Source: Isoetes engelmannii (Eukaryota; Streptophyta; Lycopodiopsida; Isoetales; Isoetaceae). From it: a stretch of DNA of 23,047 nucleotides. Positions 1 to 8,774 of this stretch are shown here, one piece after another. The notes under the pieces were generated by a model, which was not told the DNA's origin, searched no databases, and saw nothing but the letters and a program-made list of their open reading frames with translations. Both the position numbers and the translations under genes were made by a program. The stretch spans positions 1 to 23,047 of the forward strand of contig JAANSK020252162.1 in assembly GCA_011763485.2 (NCBI GenBank). The letters are read 5' to 3'. Positions within the stretch are counted from its first letter, which is position 1; each line of letters begins with the position of its first letter.

Positions 1-93
1 CTCCTCCCCTCCCCTCGCGTGCCAACCACTAGAGGCGGGCATCATTTATGCTTAACAGTAACCCGTGGAACTAGTTAAGCCTTCAAGCATCCC

Positions 94-1092
94 TTAGCTC
101 TTTAAATCCCCTTGACAACCCTTCAATCCAAACAACCATGAGCGTAGTTGTAGCCTCCTACCCCGGTCCCAACTTGGACGACGATAATCTTCAAACCCCA
201 ATCCAAGTCCACACCCACACCTACACCCATCTCTACTCACAATCTGATGCCACCTTGTATCACAGCCTTGAGGGAGATCATGTGGCCCAGCAAGGAAATG
301 CCCTAGATCAGAGGCCTCCCTCATGATTAGATAAGTCCACACTAAGGCACAATCGACACACCCGCTCAATAGACCCATGGATACGAAACGCACCAGCCAC
401 GCAAAAAGCGATCGAGATAAATGCAAATGATGATCGAGGACAAACCACCTGGATCGCAGACTTGGCAGAAGAGCAGCGATCCTCAGTATCTCAGGATCCC
501 ACCGGATCGCAGACCTGGCAGAAGAGCAGCGATCCTCAGTATCTGAGGTGCAGAAGAAGCAACAGCTTGCAGAGTTGGAGAGCCGCATGCAGCAACTGCA
601 AGACATCATTCGGTTGTTGAAATTCGAAAGGAAACAGAATAAGTAGTCTATCGCTAGCCTACAGGTACACAAAGGCACCTTGTCTACCAGGTTGAAGCCA
701 TGGCACAGGCTAAGAAACACATTGAAGAAGAGAAACCACTGATGTCTCCCGTCTTCGGTCAGACGTTCATGGCCAAAGAAAGGCAGTTGTTGCACCACTT
801 GAACATAGTTCTCTAGCTCGACAACAAGAGGTATAGGAGCCACATGCAACTGTATTCCAATAGCGTAAAAGTCTCCATGCCAATGCTCATGAGAGTCTGC
901 AACATTGTTTATATGAGTTGGCACGACATAAACAATTCTAGCAGGAGTTGTGTGCTTGGCTTTGAAAGGGAAAGACCACCCTAGGCACTTTAGCAGCCAC
1001 ATTTGCTCAATTACCCACGACACATCGGCCCAGGCAGACATCACATCACTTGGTGCCACCATGCTCTCAACACCGACAGCAATCTGCCCCAC
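94..1092 (-). CDS. 332-codon open frame, unrecognised; right half protein-like
   Basis: This is the longest open frame in the window and I do not recognise it. The N-terminal third (about nt 700-1092) has ordinary protein composition, with short stretches such as WVIEQMWLLKCLGWSFPF and VADSHEHWHGDFYAIG. The C-terminal half is rich in Ser, Cys and Arg and lies antisense to a clear coiled coil on the + strand, so that part may be a shadow. No membrane segment, signal peptide or catalytic motif is evident. It sits in retroelement-like debris with a 53-bp tandem repeat inside it. The GC content is higher than in the AT-rich DNA to its right. It could be a real transposon-borne ORF, or a chance frame kept open by a coding sequence on the other strand. 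Confidence 0.35.
   Translation of the reverse strand: MGQIAVGVESMVAPSDVMSAWADVSWVIEQMWLLKCLGWSFPFKAKHTTPARIVYVVPTHINNVADSHEHWHGDFYAIGIQLHVAPIPLVVELENYVQVVQQLPFFGHERLTEDGRHQWFLFFNVFLSLCHGFNLVDKVPLCTCRLAIDYLFCFLSNFNNRMMSCSCCMRLSNSASCCFFCTSDTEDRCSSARSAIRWDPEILRIAALLPSLRSRWFVLDHHLHLSRSLFAWLVRFVSMGLLSGCVDCALVWTYLIMREASDLGHFLAGPHDLPQGCDTRWHQIVSRDGCRCGCGLGLGFEDYRRPSWDRGRRLQLRSWLFGLKGCQGDLKS
451..548. repeat. Two-copy direct tandem repeat, 53-bp period
   Basis: The segment starting ggatcgcagacttggcagaa at 451 recurs at 504 with only c/t and c/g changes through about 548. The second copy leads straight into the + strand coiled-coil frame, so the duplication probably occurred inside a retroelement ORF. 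A period of 53 is not a multiple of three, so the duplication shifts the reading frame. Confidence 0.9.
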
Positions 1093-1295
1093 ACAAACAA
1101 CAGACAGCGCCTGTGACCAAAGTCAACATTGACCCAAAGACCATAGAATTTCGTGAGCGCAGATGGAGAAGCCATAATTTGGTGATCCATGGCTTGCCAG
1201 AAGAAGAAGGGGAAAATCTCATTCGCCACCTTCAGACACAGACTCTCGACCGAATAACGTCCCCTATGCCTATGCACATTGTTTTGCACTGTTGA
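509..1295 (+). pseudogene. Remnant resembling a LINE ORF1 (coiled coil plus RRM-like patch)
   Basis: Two + strand pieces look related. At 509-646 a 45-codon frame ending in TAG has heptad-like Leu/Gln/Glu spacing (QQLAELESRMQQLQDIIRLL), typical of a coiled coil. At about 1130-1260, in a different frame, the sequence reads RERRWRSHNLVIHGLPEEEG, which resembles the first strand and following acidic turn of the RRM-like domain in L1-type ORF1 proteins. L1 ORF1p has the order coiled coil then RRM, which matches. The pieces are separated by about 480 bp with stops and frame changes, so nothing functional remains. Assignment rests on motif memory, not a search. Confidence 0.4.
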
Positions 1296-1654
1296 AATGT
1301 AGACGGAGGTTGGTATGAGTCTATGTCCCGTTGCAAGTTTGAAGAATTGCATGATCCATTATGTACTATTGTCCATTATGAGACCATCAAGAAGCTTCTT
1401 GTTGTTGTTAAATGAAATTATTTTTGCATTATACTCAATGCTTATGTTCTAGGCTTTTGATGTCCTTTAGGGTTTCGAAGGTGTGCTATTGCCCGTTATT
1501 CTTGAAGATATGTAACTTAAAGACTTAAAGCTGTTGTTGTGTGTACTACTTTGTTTTTCATGCATTTTGTTTGTTGCATTGCTGCCCCGTGTGGATATGT
1601 TTATCGTACGAATGTACAGAACCTTTTATGCTTGGCGTGCGCTAGTGCGTGATG

Positions 1655-1678
1655 TGGGGTTCGATTCCCCATGCCCAG
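1655..1678 (+). other. tRNA-like T-arm / Pol III B-box
   Basis: Positions 1655-1671 form a perfect T-arm: tgggg, the seven-base loop ttcgatt, then cccca. The core ggttcgattcc matches the Pol III B-box consensus. A gccc acceptor-like end follows. Upstream 1630-1650 gives no convincing A-box, D-arm or anticodon arm, so this is not a complete tRNA gene. A tRNA-derived SINE head or a decayed tRNA fits best. Confidence 0.4.
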
Positions 1679-1788
1679 TTTCCTCATCTTATGATACTGC
1701 TTGTATTGCGTATGATACTAGATCTAATGCATATATTGTATTTGCAAAACTTGACTCAATGGTTATTTTCCATGTGAGCCCCTATAAT

Positions 1789-1809
1789 ATGGGGTCAATT
1801 TGACCCCAT
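1789..1809. repeat. 21-bp palindrome (10-bp arms, 1-nt spacer)
   Basis: atggggtcaa and ttgaccccat are exact reverse complements separated by one t. The site lies at the end of a small + strand frame, with no gene starting nearby to regulate. Confidence 0.85.
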
Positions 1810-2519
1810 CTTCACCTCAAGGTCGATTTGGATAACGAACATACCTAGTTAATGAGGTCGAAGGTAATCTTTGCGGACATTGATTCATTAGCACAAGTGA
1901 AAAATCTAATATGAATTAAATCCCTTTATGAAAGAACAACTTCATATCAATTATATTGATGAAAGTGGGATAGCATTTCTTAAATGGCAACTTAGATGCA
2001 CAATAATTCTGTTGTAAAAATTGAAACACCCCTGCTTTGATCTACAAAAGCTATTGATTTGGCTGCAAAGACCTTGATATCTGAATCACCAGTGATTCAC
2101 TTAAATGTGCTTTGTTTCTCTTTGAATCTAGAATCAATTGTGAGCTAAGCCATAAGATATTTGCTTAAGGTATTGTATGCATTTAGATCACTAGGCAATG
2201 TAATTGATTTTAGCATAGGTCCATCAGAAATTTTGCCTCTAAGAAATATGTCGGTTATTATGATAGTGAGTCGATGTCAAACATACATTGAATTGGGGAC
2301 AATTATCTCGATGCATTGAAGGATCAAATCCTAGGACATGGAGTAGATATCTTAATTTATGTAACATGAATAATGTCACAAACAAAATTGGTTCAAAGAT
2401 AACGACCAATTAGACTATATGTACCTAAAATATTAAAATAAGGTCCTAACTTAAATAGATAGACCATATTTTTGGCCTTATTCTACTTCAAAAACTGTCT
2501 GTTATTTGCAATGTCGTAG

Positions 2520-3013
2520 GCCGTGGGGAAAGCTTTCGTTGTTGATGCAAGGTTTGACGAGCCATTGGTAAGCCAAATAAAAACAATGTATATGAGTAGA
2601 ATTAGATATTTTTTCCAAAGTTTTAGATAGAATAATGTTCTGTAGGAGATAGAAGGAGTCCGGATGACACTCAATCAGAATACCCAATATTTGTAGCTGC
2701 ATTGGGTAACGAGGTTGTCTTGACAGAGGGCTGGGAAGATTTTCTGCAGGAAAACAGTGTTCTTGATGGAGACCTGTTGAAATGCTTTGTGTCTGATAAG
2801 GGAAAATGCATAACTGTAAAGGTATATAGTGGAACAAACCGAAGCAGGGCCTATGTCAATGATGAAATTGTGCAACTTAGTGGTTTGGCAGTAAGAAAGA
2901 TTAGAAAGAGAAGACACGTAGCAGATGAAACCAGGTTGAATGATGAGCAGTTATCTCATATATCAGACCATGAAGTTAATTTGAACCAAACTGCACGACC
3001 CTCGACAGGCTGA
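2520..3013 (+). pseudogene. B3-type DNA-binding domain gene fragment
   Basis: The frame around 2660-2830 reads YPIFVAALGNEVVLTEGWED, then FLQENSVLDGDLLKC and a short final strand ITVKVYS. This is the C-terminal half of a plant B3 domain: the GW..F..EN.L..GD core followed by the last beta strand. A B3 domain has about 100 residues and binds DNA in the nucleus. An upstream candidate exon, 2520-2567 (AVGKAFVVDARFDEPL), has a tag acceptor before it and a good gtaagc donor after it, but its phase does not match the next open segment, which begins near 2644. No ATG-led N-terminal half of the domain is visible. After the domain come a basic patch (RKIRKRRH) and a stop at 3011-3013. It looks like a partial or decayed REM-like gene, distinct in sequence from the B3 gene at 10.2-11.6 kb. 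Confidence 0.6.
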
Positions 3014-3480
3014 AACCGCACTAGAACTGAATACATGCATCATCAGTAGCTATTAGATGTTTACAAATTTTTGTCTATGAACATATATATTTTGTCATGA
3101 ATATGTTAAACAATTGCTAAACAGATGATGCTATTATGGGATATGAGTTCATTGTAACTCAATATAGCGAATAGACTGCATCTTTAAATATTAAATGTGT
3201 TTGAACATGTTTGCATTATTTGAAAATCTTGATGGGGTATGGCTGTATGTTTCCATTACTCAACTGTTTTCCAAGGTCTGAAAGATCAAAATCGAGCAAT
3301 TTACATATAAAAAACCTTATGCACGGTGGACTTATAGATATGACCACAATACGTAATACATAAATAAGTCATAAATTAGGAGGGTTTTAGATTTGGCAGG
3401 AAAGAATTCCTGCTTGGAGGAAATTGTGAAGACAACAGGCACTGGTGCAGAGATGGATCTTTTATAGAGCCTAAACAAGA
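3014..3480. other. Intergenic DNA between two convergent genes
   Basis: No exon-like segment is convincing on either strand. It separates the + strand B3 fragment from the 3' end of the - strand DP-like gene, so it probably holds both 3' flanks. Confidence 0.6.
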
Positions 3481-3482
3481 AA

Positions 3483-5045
3483 CTACAATGATTTGAACAC
3501 TGAAGTATCGTCAGAGAGTTTGAAAGAATTCCTGTACATAAAAAGCGAACAACAAGTTATTATAAAGTATAAGTACAATTGAGAGAGTCGTTTGTAAGAA
3601 GAATTGCAGTCACCCATTGAAGTTAAATAGAACATCTTGCATGTCTTCAGAAATTTCAACTTCTATATTAGCTTTTGCTGGAGACTGTAAGCATAAAATT
3701 ACCAATGTTAAAAACATGAAGAAATTTAACGGAATACATTTCCTATGTTTGATTGCATACATGCAGTTGTTGCCATTAAACTAAAATGCACCTGAATTAA
3801 CACGAACGACAAAGGTGTTCCTTGCCATAGTATTGTATTCAAGTGCATTTCTGTTGACAAGCGCTTTTGAAGACTAACAAACTTCATAGCAGAAACAAAC
3901 TAAAGTAAGGAACACCATAAGATAAAGCAACAAATCTCAATTAGATAAAACAAATACTTGTTGCTGCAAATCTTCAATGCACTTCATCTTCTTATGAATT
4001 CTTGCTTGGACTCTAGTGCGCTCTTCCTACTCCATAAGAATATGTCAGTAGTCGATAGATAAGGATGAAGTAACGAAGAGATCTACCTTAAGTTGCTCAC
4101 TGACACCAGAATTTGTGCATGCAAGAGACTTCTGGACTATTTTCTTATTCTGCTTGGATATAATATCCACAACAATAAGTACATTAAGTGCATCATACAC
4201 CCATCGTCTAATATTCTTTTCACCATATTGTAGCTGCATAAAGAACAGATGTATCCTTAACTATGATCCCAGTAAAACACCAATGTTACTTAAATTGTAA
4301 TATAAAGTTGGATACAAAATCTGATATGTATCTGTTGAGTTGAAAAAATACCATTAGATTGATTTCTGAAATCTGCAACTATATCGTCGGCAATCTGAAT
4401 CCATATATGATAGAGACATTAATCTATTAGCTGCAAACAATATCAACATCCAAAAGCCACATCCCTTGAAACCAGATACATAAAATGTAACTCCATTGCA
4501 AGCCATAAATCCCATGCAAGTAATATGCAACATACTATGTTCGTGAGAAGTATTAGTCACTGGCATGAATACTACATACCTCATTGTATGTTGTTTCACC
4601 TTTGCAACGCACTTTCTGAAGCACTGGAAGTAGTAGTTTATAGTGAATCAACAAATGACCAGGTTGCATCAATTATAGGACACAAAACTACATGTTTGAC
4701 CCAAAATTGGTAAAACATTCAGCACAGAGTCGGGTATACAGACAGCATGAAGGTGAAACAATATCTATTCAGACAGCAAAAGTAAATACAGGTTCGAATG
4801 CACCTGAGAGAAGATGAAAGTATCTCTGAATATGATAGATGGAACAAACCTCTCATACTGACGTGCCTGAGACCTTTACTGCCTTTGCGTCTGTGCATGC
4901 AGTTGCAAATATATTGTAGACTAAAATAACAACGGAAAATAAAAGTCCAGCAGATAATAAGATCTCACCCAACCATGCCCGGTGCATTTTTAACACAATC
5001 AAGCTGATCGAAATTAAAAACTGGGGTTGCATCAGAAGGAACCAT
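3483..5045 (-). CDS. DP-like transcription factor (E2F dimerisation partner), 9 exons, possibly decayed
   Basis: DP proteins pair with E2F through a winged-helix DNA-binding domain and a coiled-coil/marked-box region to control S-phase genes in the nucleus. Exons on -: 5045-4969, 4890-4850, 4623-4580, 4394-4352, 4233-4087, 4026-3958, 3881-3792, 3684-3614, 3531-3483 (TAG). As-read motifs follow DP order: GLRHVSMR, KGETTYNE, IADDIVADF, EKNIRRWVYDALNVL, DIISKQNKK, a Glu/Arg/Lys/Gln coiled-coil exon, FVSLQKR...GTPLSFVLIQ, IEVEISEDMQ, FKLSDD. Splice sites are GT/AG and phases agree at seven of eight junctions. The exception is 4352/4233: exon 4 ends in phase 1 but exon 5 reads from phase 0, and the usual linker before EKNIRR is missing. 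The RRVYD DNA-contact motif reads RWVYD. Length is about 209 residues, short for plant DPs. The start ATG at 5045 is a guess; the frame stays open upstream. Either a divergent paralogue or a recent pseudogene. Confidence 0.85.
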
Positions 5046-5243
5046 CACTGAATCACTATGGCATCTTGCAATGAGAGTCTTAGAGAAATGGTGTGCATGA
5101 AAACATTTATTGATCCGGCATTCCTGAAGAATATATCTGGATTGGCGGATTTGTGTTCAGTTCCTTTAAGCATAAGATATGGAATTTTTGTCGGAATGGC
5201 AAAGTATGGAGCTGGAAATGTTGGAAACTAAAACCCCAAGCTA

Positions 5244-5300
5244 TCCAAAACTAACTTTCACTCCCCCGCCTCGTGTGGGGGACTGAAAGTTAGTTTTGGA
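5244..5300. repeat. Near-perfect 24-bp hairpin
   Basis: The arms 5244-5267 (tccaaaactaactttcactc then cccc) and 5277-5300 are reverse complements at 23 of 24 positions, with a 9-nt loop gcctcgtgt. The stem is GC-capped at the loop and AT-rich at the base. A third partial copy of the arm (ggttagttttgc) follows at about 5317. It lies about 200 bp upstream of the DP-like gene's first exon. It could be a young foldback element, a miRNA-like precursor or a transcription stop structure. Confidence 0.9.
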
Positions 5301-6193
5301 CGTAGACTGATGTGAAGGTTAGTTTTGCATGTATATATAATTAGGTAGTTATAAAATGGATAGTTGCACAAGAAGTGGTGATATGAACAGAGTTTAATAG
5401 TGGTCCTTCCCCAAACAATATGTATCCCCAATCATAGTCATCACTATGTGCATTGGCATATAAACAGAAGATGTGTGGGTTTGAGGAAGTATGTGCACTT
5501 AAGATATCTATAAGTGGCACAAGACAAAAAAATGTTCAATATCTGAATTAAAGTATCAAACGATATACTCGTTTGCCTGGTCGGAGGAAATGTCGAGTAT
5601 GGTAGATATATGTAAAATAAATGGTTAACATTACAGGAAACGAAACAACATGCATTTGGGATGCCGATTCAATGGAAATTTGCTAGTGCCCAATTCTTTG
5701 TGTCAATGTTTGTCAATATAGAAGAACCATTAGCATAAGTACAATAAACGAACAATCGTACATCAAATTATGCAAGTTGTTACAACGAACCCAAACTGAA
5801 AATGTTCTCAAAACTCTGAAAACGAATTAGGTTACGTATATTCCATTACATACATAACTATTTTCAGAGCAATTGAGTCGGATGCTAATCATTTCCAGAA
5901 TAAATTGATTTCTTAGAAGATGATTGTGATAAAAGAAAATTGCTATAGTGGTTCTCGAAGATCAATGAAATATTCACATCGTCGTCGCTATGTGAAGTAA
6001 TCTGTGAATAGAAATTAAAAAGTTTCAATATAAAACATTAAAAGATACTAGAATCATTACACTATACATTGAGAGCAATGGAAAAGATATGGATTCATAT
6101 ACTTGTGGATGGTAGATGAATAGATATATAAAAACGGAAATACATCGTGCTTCTATCTTGTTATGTCGTTAAAGCTTATTTTTTCTACTCTTT
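5301..6193. other. AT-rich intergenic DNA
   Basis: No gene, exon pair with good splice sites or clear repeat is visible. The short phrase attacaggaaacgaa near 5632 recurs near 8051, inside the second copy of the downstream duplication, hinting that the duplicated unit may once have reached further left. Confidence 0.55.
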
Positions 6194-6280
6194 GTGATGA
6201 TCTTAAAACCCGGTTTAACCTAAATTTGGGCGTGGCCGGATTCTTGCTTTCACACCACATATTTTCGCTGCCTTCAGTTT

Positions 6281-6707
6281 TCCTTTCATGATCTTCTACA
6301 GACTTACTTGATGATATAAATTTCGGAGAGCATTGTCAGAAGAGAGGTGCTTTACGGCCCTGGAGTTCAGTTTAGACATAGCTTGAAATTCTGTAGACGA
6401 AATTGGAATATCATTTAACTCTGCACATTCTAAACTATCAAAGAAACTGGACTATGCTTGTCCAATTTATAACCCTGCAATTTCAATTGCTACTAGCCTA
6501 TTTTTCATCCTCCCTGCAGGCGTCGATCTTCGAAGATGGGTTGCCTTCAAGAAGACACAGCTAAGCATCAGAGTTCTGATCGCCTTCCTATGCATGCGAG
6601 CAAAGGATAAAGCAAATAATGCAGGTAATAACCTGATTCTTAGATATTTCGAAATCCATCTGCAATCATATATCAAGCAAGGGCATTTTGCCAGTGCTCT
6701 GAAGTAG
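6281..6707 (+). pseudogene. Duplicated unrecognised gene fragment, copy 1
   Basis: Segment A reads DLLDDINFGEHCQKRGALRP after a tttctacag-like acceptor, then meets several stops. Segment T follows a strong polypyrimidine/cag acceptor (catcctccctgcag at about 6507-6520) and reads VDLRRWVAFKKTQLSIRVLI, then AFLCMR and, later, LILRYFEIHLQ and IKQGHFASALK before TAG at 6705-6707. Compared with copy 2, seven or so codons differ only at synonymous third positions (for example aca/acg, cag/caa, atc/att, tat/tac), which points to past protein-coding constraint on this strand. I do not recognise the family. Stops in segment A mark this copy as dead. Confidence 0.5.
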
Positions 6708-7110
6708 TAGAGCCGTATGAGCCATTCTTGGTATGGCATGCGATTCTGCATGGATTAGTATTTATTTTAATTTTCATGCTAAGCATTTCCTATGGCATGT
6801 AAGGTTGTCTTTGTGATGATCTTATAAGCTAGTTTGGCTTAAAATTGGACGTGGCCTGATTCTTGTTTTCACACCACATATTTTCGCTACCTCAAGTTTA
6901 GGAGTCTTGGTCGGTGCACCTATACAAAGTACTGCAAAGCCAATGAAGATTAATCAGAGATCTCTGTATCAAGGAAATGAACATGTATGGTCATAAGTTC
7001 AGGGTTGGATCGAAGATCTTTATTATACGTAACAAATTCAATGGTTTAGTCTTAAAGGAAGGCGACACATTCATAGGGACTTTCCTATAATGACAAAACA
7101 TGATCTAGCT

Positions 7111-7145
7111 ATGCCATATGGCATATGGCATATGCACTTCATATG
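7111..7145. repeat. Overlapping CATATG palindromes
   Basis: The sequence ccatatggcatatggcatat followed by gcacttcatatg contains four CATATG sites, three of them spaced 7 bp apart. It sits in the non-duplicated insert of unit 2, just left of segment A copy 2. Probably a short simple repeat. Confidence 0.7.
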
Positions 7146-7161
7146 ACTTTACAAAGCAGTA

Positions 7162-8283
7162 TCCTTTCACGATCTTCTATAGACCTACCTGATGATATGG
7201 ATTTCGAAGAGCATTGTCAAAAGAGAGGTGCTTTAGGGCCCTGGATTTGAGTTCACAAAGAGCTTGAAAGTCTGCTGACGAAATTGGCATATCATTCAAC
7301 TCTGCAAGCCGAAATATGATTTTCTAATGAAGTTTGTACCAGATGATGGATGTTCCAGTCTCTACATGTGGTAGTAGGTGGTTTGCATGTTAAAACCTGT
7401 TCTGTTGTGTTTGCATAGATTGGTTCCCATCCTCATTCTGACAATTGAACCTGCTGAATGTCAATGAGCATCTAATGTACATGCACATCCCAAACTTTTA
7501 TAGACAATGGACTATGCTTGTCCAATTTGTGACCCTACAATTTGAATGCACAGGTGCTTCTTCGTTGCTAGATCGCTTCCAATGCATTAGTTGAAACCCG
7601 AGCATTATTAGCTATCACGAATTTTGCTTCTATCGAACATTCTTACCATGATGTTCAATACAAAATTAAGTGTCGTCGTAAGTTCATAATGAGACCTAAA
7701 ACACTGTCCATTTTAAAACCCAAACTCTATTTTTTTATAACCCATACCCATTGTTAGTTCTCTTACTCTTGTAGAGTCACTTGTTTCAGTTGATAGAGGA
7801 GCCTCAAATCGAAACTACTGACAAGCAAACCTCAAGAAGGCATGCAACATCTGCAAATTTGGAACGACTCTACTAAATACTGGTTCTATGATTATTTAAG
7901 TATGCAAAGTGACCTTCAACACCACTGAATCTATTGAACGAGTTACAATTTACTCGTAACTATTGCATTGATGTTTTCAAACGAGCATACCCTTTACGTG
8001 GTTGGCGCACATAGCGAATATGCCTGCTATATGCCTAATAATGGCTGAGATTACAGGAAACGAAGTAATATACTCTATATATCCGTTTTCAACAGAGCTT
8101 GATATTAGGCAATTTTTCAACCTCCCCGCATCAATCGATCTTCGAAGATGGATCGCCTTCAGGGAGACGCAACTAAGCATTTGTGTTCTGATTGCCTTCC
8201 TATGCATTCAATCAAATGAGAAAGCAAAGCATGCATGTAATAACCTGGTTCTTAGATACTTCGAAATCCACCTACAAGCATAG
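7162..8283 (+). pseudogene. Duplicated unrecognised gene fragment, copy 2
   Basis: Segment A (7162-7309) reads DLPDDMDFEEHCQKRGALGP, then a single TGA, then VHKELESLLTKLAYHSTLQ with an Ala/Leu helix-like pattern. Segment T (about 8131-8283) reads IDLRRWIAFRETQLSICVLI and NNLVLRYFEIHLQA before TAG. The acceptor cag of copy 1 has become cat here, so the splice site appears lost. About 800 bp of unrelated AT-rich DNA separates the two segments. Copy 2 is cleaner than copy 1 in segment A but has lost the end of segment T. The ancestral protein looks alpha-helical and soluble; family unknown. Confidence 0.5.
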
Positions 8284-8582
8284 ACATCAAGCAAGGGCAT
8301 TTTGCCTGCACTCGGAAGCATTGGTGCGGAATGAGCCGGTTTTTGCATACGATGCGATTCTGCCTGGGTTAGATTTTGTTTTGCTTTTCATGCTCAACAT
8401 TTGCTATGGGCCGTAAGGTGGTTTTTATGATGATCTTATAAGTCGATTTGGCCTAAAATTGGACGTGGCCGGATTCTTGCTTTCACACCACTTGAATTTA
8501 ACCCCAACCAAGTTGTTCATTTATATATTGTTTCTTGCATTTTCATGAGCCTGTGATAAGCTTGTCCCTTTTGTCTGCATTT

Positions 8583-8774
8583 TCATCTCATTGTATATAG
8601 AATATTATTAGAACCCTTGAGTCGAACAGCTAAAGCTTTGGCTAATTCCAAAAATACATAGAATGGTAATGGTTTAATGCTACTCTTACAATAACCAGCG
8701 TACTTGAGCATCAGCTTTGAGCACCTATCAATAACTGTTATTCTGTTCCTATCATGTGCTGTACGGAAATCCAA
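8583..8774 (-). CDS. Unrecognised exon-like open frame
   Basis: The frame reads FRTAHDRNRITVIDRCSKLM, then LKYAGYC and a second part PFYVFLELAKALAVRL. An acceptor-like ttccgtacag precedes AHDRNR on the - strand and a gttattg donor follows YAG, so a 60-70-nt exon is possible. There is no ATG near the start; the first codon that opens the frame is not a standard start. No neighbouring exon can be joined with confidence, and I do not recognise the family. Confidence 0.3.
   Translation of the reverse strand: MDFRTAHDRNRITVIDRCSKLMLKYAGYCKSSIKPLPFYVFLELAKALAVRLKGSNNILYTMR

Larger units (their letters stand above)
1300..2519. other. Mostly non-coding AT-rich stretch
   Basis: I see no supportable gene here. 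The 89-codon + frame at 1534-1803 has no recognisable domain and contains the tRNA-like T-arm and ends in the small palindrome listed separately. Confidence 0.6.
6194..8492 (+). repeat. Ancient tandem duplication with three copies of an ~85-bp flanking element
   Basis: An element beginning tgtgatgatctta and containing cgtggccggattcttg...cacaccac occurs at about 6194-6275, 6812-6900 and 8426-8492. Between copies 1 and 2, and again between 2 and 3, lies the same ordered content: segment A (6281-6424 and 7162-7309), a short segment ctatgcttgtccaattt (about 6450 and 7510) and segment T (about 6500-6810 and 8110-8425). The order is therefore element, unit, element, unit, element. Unit 2 carries extra DNA at 6901-7161, 7310-7500 and 7550-8110. 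Divergence is about 15-25 percent by eye, so it is an old duplication. Confidence 0.9.

Noticed and set aside
1620-1680. Complete tRNA gene
   Set aside because: Only the T-arm and part of the acceptor end are present; no anticodon arm or paired 5' acceptor strand.
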